From: Adhaeribacter arboris
GTDB lineage: Bacteria > Bacteroidota > Bacteroidia > Cytophagales > Hymenobacteraceae
NCBI RefSeq assembly: GCF_003023845.1
Contig: NZ_PYFT01000001.1
Coordinates: 4,216,001-4,280,000, forward strand
Length of the DNA stretch: 64,000 bases
Reading direction: 5' to 3'
Under the pieces are notes generated by a model. The model was not told where the DNA came from, did not search any database, and saw only the letters and a list, made by a program, of their open reading frames with translations. The position numbers were made by a program, and so were the translations under genes. This document shows positions 34,960 to 44,700 of this stretch, piece by piece (within the stretch, counting starts at the first letter, position 1; each line of letters begins with the position of its first letter).

Positions 34960-37665
34960 ATGCCTCAGCTAAAACTTATCGTCAGGAAAGTATATCTCTG
35001 TATCACATTGGTAATTTTATCTGCACCTAGTTATGGGCAGAACGAAGCTTCCGTTTGGTATTTGGGGAATGGTTATGGCTTAGATTTCAATCAAGGTACG
35101 CCGGAAGTTATTAAGGCAGGATCTGATGAGGGATTCCCTACTTATACGTATTCCAATACAGCCGGTCAGGTACTTTTATCGGCCAACCAGCAAGGTATCT
35201 TTAATAAAGACGGGAATCTTATTCAGCACGGAGCCTGGGAAGAAACTATTATCAATGAAATTTACATCATCCGGAAGCCGGGTTCCCGATCGCTGTTTTA
35301 CATTTTTTACGTGGGTGCTACCAGTACCAATAACACATTTATTAACTCAGTGAAGTATAAAACCGTAGACATCACGGCAAATGGAGGATGGGGAGCCGCC
35401 TTAGAGGAAGCTAAAACGATTTACTCCACTTTACACGGCTCCTTTACCGTTTCCGCGCTTTGCGCCAATAATACGTACTGGCTGGTAGGCGAAGCCGACC
35501 GGAATGTTAGTACTGGCTCCGACCAGTTACTAGCTTTTCGCATAACCGTAGACGGCGTATCGCTTAATCCGGTGCGCTCCGTACCCGTATCCATTGGCAA
35601 TTCCAGTGGTTTAAAGTTTTCTCCTAAAGGCGATAAAATAGTATTTGGCTATGATGGTAATGGTTTTGAAGGAACGGATGTGGCTAATTTTAATACCGAA
35701 ACGGGAGAAATAACCAAATCCATCCGGTTGGAGCAAAGAGGCTGGAACGCAGAATTCTCGGCCTCAGGTAACAGAATCTATCTTAGTGGCTTATATAATA
35801 ACCCCGGGAAAGTATGGCAGTTTGACCTTAGCACGAATGATGCCCAACAAATAATAGCTTCTAAGACACTGGTTTACGCGGGACCAGGGCATTTTGAATC
35901 GTTACAGTTGGCTCCCGATGGAAAAATTTACTTAACGCAACCAGATAATAAAAAAGCGCTGGCGGTGATAACTTACCCGGAACGGTTAGGAGCCGCCTGT
36001 GCAGTTACTCCTGATGCCATTACGCTGCCCAAAGAGATAGAAGGCCGATTGCCCACTTTTGCCGCTAATTTTTTATCAGACTATACCTTTCAACCCGATG
36101 CTGGTCCGGACAAAGAGGTATGTCAAAACCAACAAGTGACGCTGGGAGGCACGAGTAACAATCAATTTACTTACCGCTGGGAACCAGCTAATTACCTCAG
36201 CGATCCGACTTCTTATCACCCAACTTTCCAGTATGCCGATACTATTACTAAAAAGATAGAAGTAAATTACACCCTGTACGTAAACGATGGCAGTTGCGTA
36301 CGGGTGGACGAAGTAGTGGTTTCGGTATTCCCGATCCCGGAAAAAACATCTATAAATGGCAGCCGATCCGTTTGTCCGGGAGTGGAACAAGTAGAGTACA
36401 CCGTTGTGGCACACGCAGGATACCGTTACCAATGGTCGGTAATGGGGGGGCAGTTGGTAAGCGGGCAAGGTAGTAATGCCGTTAAAGTAAATTGGGGAGC
36501 CACAAACGCCCATGCGCAGGTGAAAGTAATAGTACTAAACCAATTTAACTGCGCGAGTGAAGCAACTATATTACCTGTGCGCATTAACGTAGAATTAAAA
36601 CCAGAAACACCGCAAGGCGCTGATGTAATCTGCCTGAATCAATCAGCCCAAAACGTGTATTCGGTTATCTATACCAATGGCTCGGTATATACCTGGGGTA
36701 TACAAGGCGGGAAGATAACATCCGGGCAAGGTACCAGCTTAGTAAGCGTTGATTGGATGGGTTTAGGAGAACATAAAATTTGGATTCAAGAAAAAAGTAC
36801 CACCGTAGACACGATTTGCTTCGGAGTTTCTGATACACTTCGGGTGAAAATTTTTAAAGATTCTACTGCTTTAATGATGCAGAATGTAAGCGTAAGTCTT
36901 ACCGATGAAAAGCAAGTGGAAGTAACCTGGGCCAGTTCAGATAATGATCGTTTGCAAGGTCCGCTTACTTTGTGGCGCCGGCCATTTGGTACCACCACCT
37001 GGACTGTGGTTAGTAACCCTGGCAACTCCCCTTTCACTGATGCTGATATTACAACTGATGCGAGTATCTATGAATATCAAATTGGCGCTTTTAATGGTTG
37101 TAATGAATCTATTAAGAGCGACTCTCACCATACCATTCAGCTAAAGGCCGAAGCTCTAGAGAATAACTCCAAAATTACTCTAGCTTGGAATGCCTATGAT
37201 GGTTGGCCAGACGGGGTGGAACGTTACGAAATTTGGCGCCAATTAGATGATGAATCAGATTTAAAACTGGTTGCCCAGGTTACTCCGGAGAACCTTACCT
37301 TTGTTGAACTTTCTGCTACCGCTGGTTTTACGCACCTGTACCGCATTAAAGCGATTGCCCGCAACAGTTCTTTTAGTTCTTGGTCGAACGCGGTAAACCT
37401 TTCTTTTTCACATGCACCCTTAATTCCTAATATCATCACTCCCAATGGCGATGGACGGAATGATTTTTTTACCATTCGATATATAGAGCTTTATCCGGAC
37501 AATCAATTAACCATCTATAACCGGTGGGGACAGCCCGTATGGGAAAAAGAAAAGTATGATAATAGTTGGTCAGCGGCAAACCTAACTGTAGGTACTTACT
37601 ATTATAACCTATTGCTTCGGAAAACAGGAAAGCAAATAAAAGGATGGGTTGAAGTGGTCCGTTAA
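34960..37665 (+). CDS. Secreted protein with gliding-motility-type (T9SS type B) C-terminal domain
   Basis: A 901-residue surface protein from ATG 34960, chosen over GTG 34912 because it directly precedes the signal peptide (VYLCITLVILSAPSYGQ). The first 370 residues look like a beta-propeller (repeated blades such as GLKFSPKGDKIVFGYDG and SLQLAPDGKIYLTQPD). Then come PKD-like and Ig-like units (PDKEVCQNQQVTLGG, YRYQWSVMGGQLVSGQG), and two fibronectin-type III-like units (about 640-820). The end is the CHU_C/type B sorting domain: PNIITPNGDGRNDFF, LTIYNRWGQPVWEKE, GTYYYNLLL. This domain directs export by the type IX system, often with SprF partners. The target is unknown; it sits inside the sugar locus, so polysaccharide binding is possible. 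Confidence 0.83.
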   Translation: MPQLKLIVRKVYLCITLVILSAPSYGQNEASVWYLGNGYGLDFNQGTPEVIKAGSDEGFPTYTYSNTAGQVLLSANQQGIFNKDGNLIQHGAWEETIINEIYIIRKPGSRSLFYIFYVGATSTNNTFINSVKYKTVDITANGGWGAALEEAKTIYSTLHGSFTVSALCANNTYWLVGEADRNVSTGSDQLLAFRITVDGVSLNPVRSVPVSIGNSSGLKFSPKGDKIVFGYDGNGFEGTDVANFNTETGEITKSIRLEQRGWNAEFSASGNRIYLSGLYNNPGKVWQFDLSTNDAQQIIASKTLVYAGPGHFESLQLAPDGKIYLTQPDNKKALAVITYPERLGAACAVTPDAITLPKEIEGRLPTFAANFLSDYTFQPDAGPDKEVCQNQQVTLGGTSNNQFTYRWEPANYLSDPTSYHPTFQYADTITKKIEVNYTLYVNDGSCVRVDEVVVSVFPIPEKTSINGSRSVCPGVEQVEYTVVAHAGYRYQWSVMGGQLVSGQGSNAVKVNWGATNAHAQVKVIVLNQFNCASEATILPVRINVELKPETPQGADVICLNQSAQNVYSVIYTNGSVYTWGIQGGKITSGQGTSLVSVDWMGLGEHKIWIQEKSTTVDTICFGVSDTLRVKIFKDSTALMMQNVSVSLTDEKQVEVTWASSDNDRLQGPLTLWRRPFGTTTWTVVSNPGNSPFTDADITTDASIYEYQIGAFNGCNESIKSDSHHTIQLKAEALENNSKITLAWNAYDGWPDGVERYEIWRQLDDESDLKLVAQVTPENLTFVELSATAGFTHLYRIKAIARNSSFSSWSNAVNLSFSHAPLIPNIITPNGDGRNDFFTIRYIELYPDNQLTIYNRWGQPVWEKEKYDNSWSAANLTVGTYYYNLLLRKTGKQIKGWVEVVR

Positions 37666-37820
37666 AAAAGTAGATACAGCAACTATAGTAAGTAGCTATT
37701 TATACAGACATGCCTTTTTATTGCCTACCAGCTAATTGAAAATCTACCTTTAATAGAGTGCTTAAAATATGCTTCGTTTTAAAACTAACAAATGATTAAA
37801 GAGCAATTACAGCTTTGATT

Positions 37821-37863
37821 AAAAACAAAAAACCTGTTCTGTAATAACAGGTTTTTTGTTTTT
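37821..37863. terminator. Bidirectional hairpin terminator
   Basis: AAAAACAAAAAACCTGTT and its complement around CTGTAAT, with A and T runs on the two sides. It sits between the convergent type B surface protein and sugar isomerase genes. Confidence 0.8.
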
Positions 37864-37880
37864 AATGTTAACACTCTCAA

Positions 37881-38927
37881 TTATTCTAATCCCAGAACCT
37901 TACGGTTATAAGCTTCGTCGGAGCCAGTGCCGGCAAAATCATCAAATGCCCGTTCCGTACGGCGAATAATATGCTGCTGAATAAACGGTGCGCCTTCGGC
38001 GGCACCATCTTCGGGGTGTTTAATGGCACACTCCCATTCCAACACAGCCCAGCCTTCGTAATTATACTGCGCCAGCTTGCTGAAGATGCCCATAAAATCT
38101 ACCTGGCCATCGCCTAAAGAACGGAAACGGCCCGGACGATCAATCCAATCCTGGTAGCCGCCGTACACCCCGGAACGGCCAGTTGGGTTAAACTCCGCGT
38201 CTTTTACGTGGAACATTTTAATGTGCTCGTGGTAAATATCAATGTATTGCAGATAGTCTAATTGCTGCAGCACAAAGTGGCTCGGATCGTACAATAAATT
38301 TACCCGTTTGTGATTACCCGTAGCCGCTAAAAACCGTTCGAACGTAACGCCATCGTGCAAGTCTTCACCGGGGTGAATTTCGTAGCATAAATCTACTCCT
38401 ACTTCGTCAAAAGCATTTAAGATAGGCCGCCAACGATCTGCTAACTCTTTAAAACCCGTTTCTACTAAACCCGCCGGGCGTTGCGGCCAGGGATAAACAG
38501 TATGCCACAACAACGCTCCGGAGAAAGTAGCGTGCGCATTTAAACCTAAGTTCTGGCTAGCCTTAGCCGCGTATTTTAATTGTTGTACCGCCCATTCGGT
38601 ACGGGCTTTCGGGTTATTACGGTATTCGGCCGGGGCAAAGCCATCAAACATGGCGTCGTAAGCCGGGTGCACCGCTACTAATTGCCCTTGTAAGTGAGTA
38701 GATAATTCCGTTATTTCTACCCCAGCGGCTTGGGCTACGCCTTTAAATTCATCGGCGTACGTTTTGCTTTCGGCCAGTTGTTTTAAATCTACAATGCTGC
38801 CCGCCCAGGTAGGAATTTGTACACCTTTATAGCCTAAACCAGCGGCCCATTTACAGATGCTTGCAAAAGAATTAAAGGGGGCTTCATCGCCCAAAAACTG
38901 CGCTAAAAATATTCCAGGTCCTTTCAT
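37881..38927 (-). CDS. Sugar phosphate isomerase/epimerase (TIM barrel)
   Basis: A 348-residue cytoplasmic TIM-barrel protein of the AP-endonuclease-2/xylose-isomerase-like superfamily. These proteins interconvert keto- and aldo-sugars or dehydrate inosose-like compounds, usually with a bound metal. Visible: GYKGVQIPTWAG, GVEITELSTHLQGQ, DEVGVDLCYEIHPGEDLHDG, VNLLYDPSHFVLQ, IKMFHVKDAEF and EGWAVLEWECAIK, which supply the metal-binding Glu, Asp, His and Glu positions. The ATG at 38925-38927 (MKGPGIFLAQF) is preferred; a longer frame to 38999 would translate the heptamer repeat region. It follows the Gfo/Idh/MocA gene on the same strand, likely as one transcript despite the 157-base spacer, so the pair should process one sugar. 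Confidence 0.83.
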   Translation of the reverse strand: MKGPGIFLAQFLGDEAPFNSFASICKWAAGLGYKGVQIPTWAGSIVDLKQLAESKTYADEFKGVAQAAGVEITELSTHLQGQLVAVHPAYDAMFDGFAPAEYRNNPKARTEWAVQQLKYAAKASQNLGLNAHATFSGALLWHTVYPWPQRPAGLVETGFKELADRWRPILNAFDEVGVDLCYEIHPGEDLHDGVTFERFLAATGNHKRVNLLYDPSHFVLQQLDYLQYIDIYHEHIKMFHVKDAEFNPTGRSGVYGGYQDWIDRPGRFRSLGDGQVDFMGIFSKLAQYNYEGWAVLEWECAIKHPEDGAAEGAPFIQQHIIRRTERAFDDFAGTGSDEAYNRKVLGLE

Positions 38928-38937
38928 GTATGTTTGG

Positions 38938-39090
38938 TTGATAGTCCATGGACGACAGTCCACAGAGGGGTTAAACAATATACTTAGTCGATAGTCCATA
39001 GACCATAGTTTACAAATGTTATTAAGTTATTTAGCCGATAATCGAGGATTCATGGACTATGGTCTATGGACCATCGACTATCGACTAAAT
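38938..39090. repeat. Degenerate heptamer repeat and inverted repeat inside an operon
   Basis: The spacer between the isomerase and dehydrogenase genes is built from seven-base units such as AGTCCAT, AGACCAT, GATAGTC and, on the other arm, GGTCTAT, GGACCAT and CGACTAT. The outer arms are inverted: TTAGTCGATAGTC near 38984 against GACTATCGACTAA near 39076. The right arm carries one extra seven-base unit. Confidence 0.6.
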
Positions 39091-40242
39091 AACAAACTTC
39101 GTCCATTTCTGGTCAGAGTGGGCCGAAGCCAAACAAGTATCAATAAAAGCTAGGCCACGAATTCCTTCTTCAATACCCGGAAAGTCCATGTAAATAGGAT
39201 TCGGTTCTTCGCCGTTCATGCGGGCACGTAACGTAATGGCAAAGTTGCGGTATAAATTGGCAAAGGCTTCCAGAAACGCCTCGGGGTGACCGGCCGGTAC
39301 CCGGATGTGGGCTTTAGTCGCTTCGGATTGTTGCCCAACGCCCGGCCGCAATCTGCGCGCGCCTTCTTCGTTGGTTTTGTAGATAAGCGTATTAGGATCC
39401 ATTTGCCACCATTGCAAACCGCCAAACTCTCCGTAAACCCGGATGTTTAAATCGTTTTCTTCACCGTTGGCAATCTGGCTGGCGTGCAATACGCCTTTGG
39501 CCCCGTTGTCGAACCGCAACAACACGTTACCGTCGTCTTCCAATTTGCGGCCTTCCACAAAAGTGGTCAGGTCGGCGCAAAGCTCGGTAATTTTTAACCC
39601 GGTGATGTATTCGGCTAAGTTTTCGGCGTGCGTACCTATGTCGCCCATGCAACCGGCCGCACCGGAACGGGCGGGGTCGGTGCGCCAATCGGCTTGTTTG
39701 TTGCCGGTAGCTTCTAATAGTTGCGCCAACCAGCCCTGCGGATATTCCACAATTACCTTCCGGATTTTGCCCAGTTTGCCGCTTTGGACCATGGCCCGGG
39801 CTTCTTTCACCATCGGGTAACCGGTGTAATTATGAGTCAGGCAAAACAGCAAACCCGTTTGGTCAATAATTTCTCTTAAATCTAAAGCTTCCTGCAAATT
39901 TAAGGTAACCGGCTTATCGCACACCACGTGAAAACCATTTTCTAAAGCCATTTTCGCGGGCGGAAAGTGCATGTGGTTTGGCGTTACAATTGACACAAAG
40001 TCCATGCGTTCGCCTTCGGGCAGTTCTTTTTCTTTTTGGATCATTTCCTCAAAATTAGCATATACCCGATCCGGTGGTAAACGTAGCGCTTCGCCCGAAG
40101 CTTTCGATTTTTCTGCGTTGCTACTAAAAGCGCCGCAAACTAAATCAATTTCCCCATCCAGAGCGGCTGCCATGCGGTGGACAGCACCAATAAAGGCGTC
40201 CTTTCCGCCGCCAATCATGCCCATTCTTAGTTTTCTGTTCAT
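39085..40242 (-). CDS. Gfo/Idh/MocA family oxidoreductase
   Basis: A 385-residue NAD(P)-dependent sugar dehydrogenase. The N-terminal Rossmann motif is MGMIGGGKDAFIGAVHR. FVSIVTPNHMHFP precedes the family's EKP-like motif, here CDKPVTLNLQEA. The C-terminal half is the alpha/beta substrate domain (TDPARSGAAGCMGDIGTHAENLAEYI, with a likely catalytic Asp and His in GDIGTHAEN). Relatives oxidise or reduce sugars at C3, the chemistry that makes 3-keto-sugars. First in a minus-strand pair with the isomerase. It starts 420 bases from the divergent TIM-barrel gene. No signal peptide, so it acts in the cytoplasm on imported sugar. Confidence 0.87.
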   Translation of the reverse strand: MNRKLRMGMIGGGKDAFIGAVHRMAAALDGEIDLVCGAFSSNAEKSKASGEALRLPPDRVYANFEEMIQKEKELPEGERMDFVSIVTPNHMHFPPAKMALENGFHVVCDKPVTLNLQEALDLREIIDQTGLLFCLTHNYTGYPMVKEARAMVQSGKLGKIRKVIVEYPQGWLAQLLEATGNKQADWRTDPARSGAAGCMGDIGTHAENLAEYITGLKITELCADLTTFVEGRKLEDDGNVLLRFDNGAKGVLHASQIANGEENDLNIRVYGEFGGLQWWQMDPNTLIYKTNEEGARRLRPGVGQQSEATKAHIRVPAGHPEAFLEAFANLYRNFAITLRARMNGEEPNPIYMDFPGIEEGIRGLAFIDTCLASAHSDQKWTKFVI

Positions 40243-40661
40243 TGTTTACAGTAAGCGTTTATCTAATTTAAACTGGGTTAAGAGCAAATATTTTCTGTTA
40301 CCCGGAAGGTCATACTTTGTTTCTAAAACTACTAGAAAGATTTAATATTTATTCCTACCCTGCCTTTCAAAAATAATAGTTACTACGGATATTTTCTATT
40401 AATAGAAGACTTTGTACCGGAAAAGAAATCAGGAATAATAAAAGTTACAGATGTAAGATTTTACTTGTTATTGTACAATTAACAATAAATAAGAAGATTA
40501 ACTACACTTGTTACAACAAAGCACTACTTCTATTAAATAAATTGTAAATAAAACGCGCAAGTGGTTATTTCATTTGAAATATTTTAAATTAACCCCCTAC
40601 TTTACGTCTGTAAAATCGAATCTGGCATCCTTCATCAGCGAATATATTATACCTTAAACTC
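40243..40661. other. Divergent intergenic region, regulatory
   Basis: AT-rich, no gene. It holds promoters for the dehydrogenase-isomerase pair (minus) and the Tat-exported TIM-barrel gene (plus), and the near-palindrome at 40465-40485. Confidence 0.45.
40465..40485. promoter_or_regulatory. Near-palindrome, candidate operator
   Basis: TTGTTA-TTGTACAA-T-TAACAA: outer arms complementary and core self-complementary, with one extra T. It is central in the divergent gap. Confidence 0.4.
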
Positions 40662-41591
40662 ATGAACCGTAGAAATTTCTTTCAAAAAGGCTTGGCTGCC
40701 AGTGCTGCGGTAGCACTAGGATCAGCTGCTCTTACTCCGGAAACCTTGGCTTCTCCTCTGGTTGCTCCCAAACGTAAATTTAAATTGAATTATGCGCCGC
40801 ATTTCGGGATGTTTAAAAACAGCGCGGGCGACGACGTAGTGGATCAGCTTAAATTTATGGCTGATAATGGCTTTATGGCTCTGGAAGACAACGGCATGAT
40901 GGGCCGGCCGCCGGCCGAACAAACCAAAATTGGCGAAACGCTAGCTAAATTAGGCATGACCATGGGTGTTTTTGTGGTAGATAAAGGGGGGAACGGTCAA
41001 AACACCTTAGCGGCCGGCAAGAAAGAGCACATGGATATTTTCCTGAACGGCTGCAAAAAAGCCGTGGAAACGGCCAAACGGGTGAATGCTAAGTGGATGA
41101 CGGTAGTACCCGGCGATTTCCACCGGGATATTCCCATCGGCATTCAAACCGGTAATGTAATTGAAGCTTTGCGCCGAGGGGCCGAAATTCTGGAACCCAA
41201 CAATTTAATAATGGTACTGGAGCCGCTCAGCGATTCGCCCAACCTTTTCCTGCGTAACTCCGACCAAACCTACATGATTTGTAAAGGAGTAAACAGTCCA
41301 GCCTGTAAAATCTTGTTCGATATGTACCACATGCAGAAAAACGAAGGCCGTATCATCTACAATCTCGACCAAACCTGGGAAGAAGTAGCCTATATCCAAA
41401 TTGGGGACGAACCCGGTCGCAAAGAACCTACTACCGGCGAAATGAATTACCGCCGCATTTTCGAGCACATCTATAAAAAAGGGTATAAAGGCGTATTAGG
41501 CATGGAGCACGGCAATTCACAGCCGGGGAAAGAAGGCGAAAAAGCGTTAATTAACGCTTACGTAACCTCCGACGATTTTAGCGTTGCCTGA
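40662..41591 (+). CDS. Tat-exported TIM-barrel protein (hydroxypyruvate isomerase-like)
   Basis: A 309-residue protein with a twin-arginine signal: MNRRNFFQKGLAASAAVALG, cleavage near ASP around residue 33. The rest is a sugar isomerase TIM barrel of the hydroxypyruvate isomerase type (FMALEDNGMMGRP, AKWMTVVPGDFHRD, LIMVLEPLSDSPNLFL, CKILFDMYHMQKNEG, YIQIGDEPGRKEP, GVLGMEHGNS), with metal-binding Glu/Asp/His positions visible. Export by Tat means it folds with its metal before crossing the membrane, which fits work on oxidised sugars in the periplasm. The dehydrogenase-cytochrome gene follows after 124 bases, so a shared operon is likely. Confidence 0.85.
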   Translation: MNRRNFFQKGLAASAAVALGSAALTPETLASPLVAPKRKFKLNYAPHFGMFKNSAGDDVVDQLKFMADNGFMALEDNGMMGRPPAEQTKIGETLAKLGMTMGVFVVDKGGNGQNTLAAGKKEHMDIFLNGCKKAVETAKRVNAKWMTVVPGDFHRDIPIGIQTGNVIEALRRGAEILEPNNLIMVLEPLSDSPNLFLRNSDQTYMICKGVNSPACKILFDMYHMQKNEGRIIYNLDQTWEEVAYIQIGDEPGRKEPTTGEMNYRRIFEHIYKKGYKGVLGMEHGNSQPGKEGEKALINAYVTSDDFSVA

Positions 41592-41715
41592 TCTGTTTTC
41601 TAACTAAAATTTTACTAAATCAACAGCCAACTAATTTATTAAAACTGCCCGAAGAGCTGAAAGGTAATTTTAGTAAATCTGTAAGCTGTTAACCTCTGTT
41701 ACCTACGCATTGCCC

Positions 41716-44700
41716 ATGAAGAATAAAACAGGTTTTTCCACCTTTCAGGAAAAGCAATCCATTACGAAAAGTAATCCTTTTTTAAGTAAAACCAACGGAC
41801 GCTTACTTTTAGGAGGTCTCCTGTGCCTGAGTGCCGCCTTTAGTACCAATATTCATAAAATCCGACCGGCCGACGATGATCTTTCAACGGGCTTTGAAGT
41901 AGCCAACGGCCTGGAGGTAAAAGCATTCGCCACGGAACCTTCCGTCCGCAATCCTACTAATATGGACATTGATGCCAAAGGCCGGGTTTGGGTGTGCGAA
42001 GGCGTAAATTACCGGCCCAAGCTTAACCCCACTAACAAAGGCCAGGAAGAGGGCGACCGCATTTTAATTTTAGAAGATACCGATGGTGATGGAAAAGCGG
42101 ATAAAGAAAAAGTTTTTTATCAGGGCAACGATGTAAACGCGGCCTTAGGCATTGCGGTGCTGGGTAATAAAGCCATTGTTTCGGTATCGCCGAACGTATT
42201 TATATTTACCGACACCGATGGGGATGATAAGGCCGATAAAAAGGAACTATTGTTTACTGGCTTAAGCGGCGAGCAGCACGACCACGCTGTTCACGCTTTT
42301 ACTTTTGGCCCGGATGGAAAATTATATTTTAACTTTGGGAACGAAGGCAAGCAAATAAAGGACAAAGAAGGTAAACCGTTGGTGGACCGGGAAGGCAACG
42401 AAATTGCCGACAATGGCAAACCTTACCGCCAAGGCATGGTTTTCCGCTGCGATATGGACGGTTCTAATATAGAAGTACTGGCCAATAACTTCCGGAACAA
42501 CTACGAAGTAGCCGTCGATTCGTACGGCACTTTGTGGCAGTCGGATAACGACGACGATGGCAACCGCGGTGTCCGGATTAACTACGTGATGCCTTACGGG
42601 AATTATGGTTTCCGGGACCAGATGACGGGAGCCAGCTGGCAATCGCCGCGCACGAACCTGGAAGAAGAAATACCGCTCCGCCACTGGCATTTAAACGACC
42701 CCGGCGTAGTACCTAATTTACTGCAAACGGGTGCCGGTTCTCCCACGGGTATGGTAGTATACGAAGGAAATTTACTGCCTGCTACCTTCCAGGGCCAGAT
42801 GATTCATTCCGATGCGGGTCCTAATGTAGTACGGGCTTACCCGGTACAAAACGACGGGGCGGGTTACAAAGCCGAAATCGTAAATATTTTAAAAACCAAA
42901 GAAGACAAATGGTTCCGGCCTTCCGATGTAACCATTGCTCCGGACGGTTCACTCTTCGTCGCCGACTGGTACGATCCGGGCGTTGGAGGTCACCAGGTGG
43001 GTGATTTAGTTAAAGGCCGCATTTTCCGGATAGCGCCTCCCGGCACTGCCTACACCGTTCCCAAACTGGACTTATCTACTCCGGCCGGCGCCGCCGAAGC
43101 CTTAAAAAGCCCAAATTTGGCTACCCGTTACTTAGCTTACGAAAAGCTGCAGGGCTGGGGCAAGAAATCAGAGAAAGTACTGGCTAAAATGTTTCAATCC
43201 GATAGCAATCCGCGTTTCCGGGCCCGGGCTTTATGGCTGTTGAGTAAACTGAATAAAAAAGGCAAAAAATACATGGATGCGGCCGTTAACGATGCCGATG
43301 CCAACATCCGGATGGCCGGTTTACGCGCGGCATTAGAACAGAAAATAGATGTAAACCCGATCCTGGCAAAACTAGCCAAGGACTCATCGCCGCAGGTACG
43401 CCGGGAAGTAGCCGTCAATTTACGTTTTAATAAATCGCCGGAAGCCGCTCAAATCTGGACCACTTTAGCCAACCAATACGATGGCCAGGATCGCTGGTAC
43501 CTGGAAGCATTAGGTATTGGGGCAGATTTACAGTGGGATACTTTCTTTGCGGCCTGGCAAAAACAAAGTAACCGCGATGTAGCCAACAAAGCCAATCGCG
43601 ATATTATCTGGCGGGCCCGCACTCCGGAAGCTTTAAAAATGCTGCCTACTCTTATTACGCAAGCCAATGTAACCGAAAAAGAACGTCCTCGTTATTTCCG
43701 GGCTTTTGATTTTTACCCGGAAGATGCTGCCAAACAACAAATATTGCTTGGCTTATTAAACGGCAACAGTCCGCAACAAGCTCAGATAATATCTTTAGCA
43801 TTGAATCACATCGACGCCAAAAAATACGGTTCCGATCCTAAGGTGCAAAGTGCTTTACGTCGGGGGCTGGAATACGCAAAAGGCCAAAACCAGTTTGTGC
43901 AACTGGTAAAACGCTTCGAGTCAAAAGATCAGAATGCCGAATTAGTGCGATTGGCTACCACGCAACCAGAATCGGAAATAGGGGTGGAAGCTTCTAAAAT
44001 CCTATTACGGACTGGTCCGGACCAGATTATGAAAGTTTTAAACGGCAAAGAAGAAACGGCGCTCGCCATGATTACCGCTATGGGCCGTTACGAAGACAAA
44101 AAAGCGCAGGAATTGCTGGAAGACGTAGCCTTAAATGGCAATCGTAGCATAGAAGTTCGTAAACTAGCTTTAAAGAAAATTGGCCGGGGCGGTTCGGGAG
44201 AAGCTCGTTTGCTGAACATTGTTAAAAACAACAAATTAAACCCGGAAATGCAGCAGGTGGCCGGTAGTGTTTTATTAAATTCTTACCGCCAGAACATTCG
44301 CGAAGAAGCGGCTCAATACCTGAAAACTCCTTCCCGGGAAGGCAAACCTTTACCTCCCATTGATCAGTTAGCCACCTTAACCGGTGATCCGGTAAATGGC
44401 AAAGCGGTGTTCTCGCAATCGTGTGTAGCCTGTCACAAGGTTAATGGCGAAGGCACTCCATTTGGTCCGGAGCTTTCCGAGATTGGCAATAAACTCCCCA
44501 AAGTAGCCTTGTACAAATCCATCCTGCACCCGGATGCCGGTATTAGTTTTGGCTACGAAGGATATCAGGTCAAATTGAAGGACGGGAACCAGGTAGTAGG
44601 TATTATAGCCAGCCAAACCGAAGACAAATTAGATCTGCGCCAACCCGGTGGTTCGGTAACGAGCTATGCCTTAGCTGACATTGCTTCCAAAAAACAAATG

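Noticed and set aside
38928-38999. Longer N-terminus for the sugar isomerase
   Set aside because: The added residues would be translated from the heptamer repeat spacer, and the ATG at 38927 gives a normal N-terminus.
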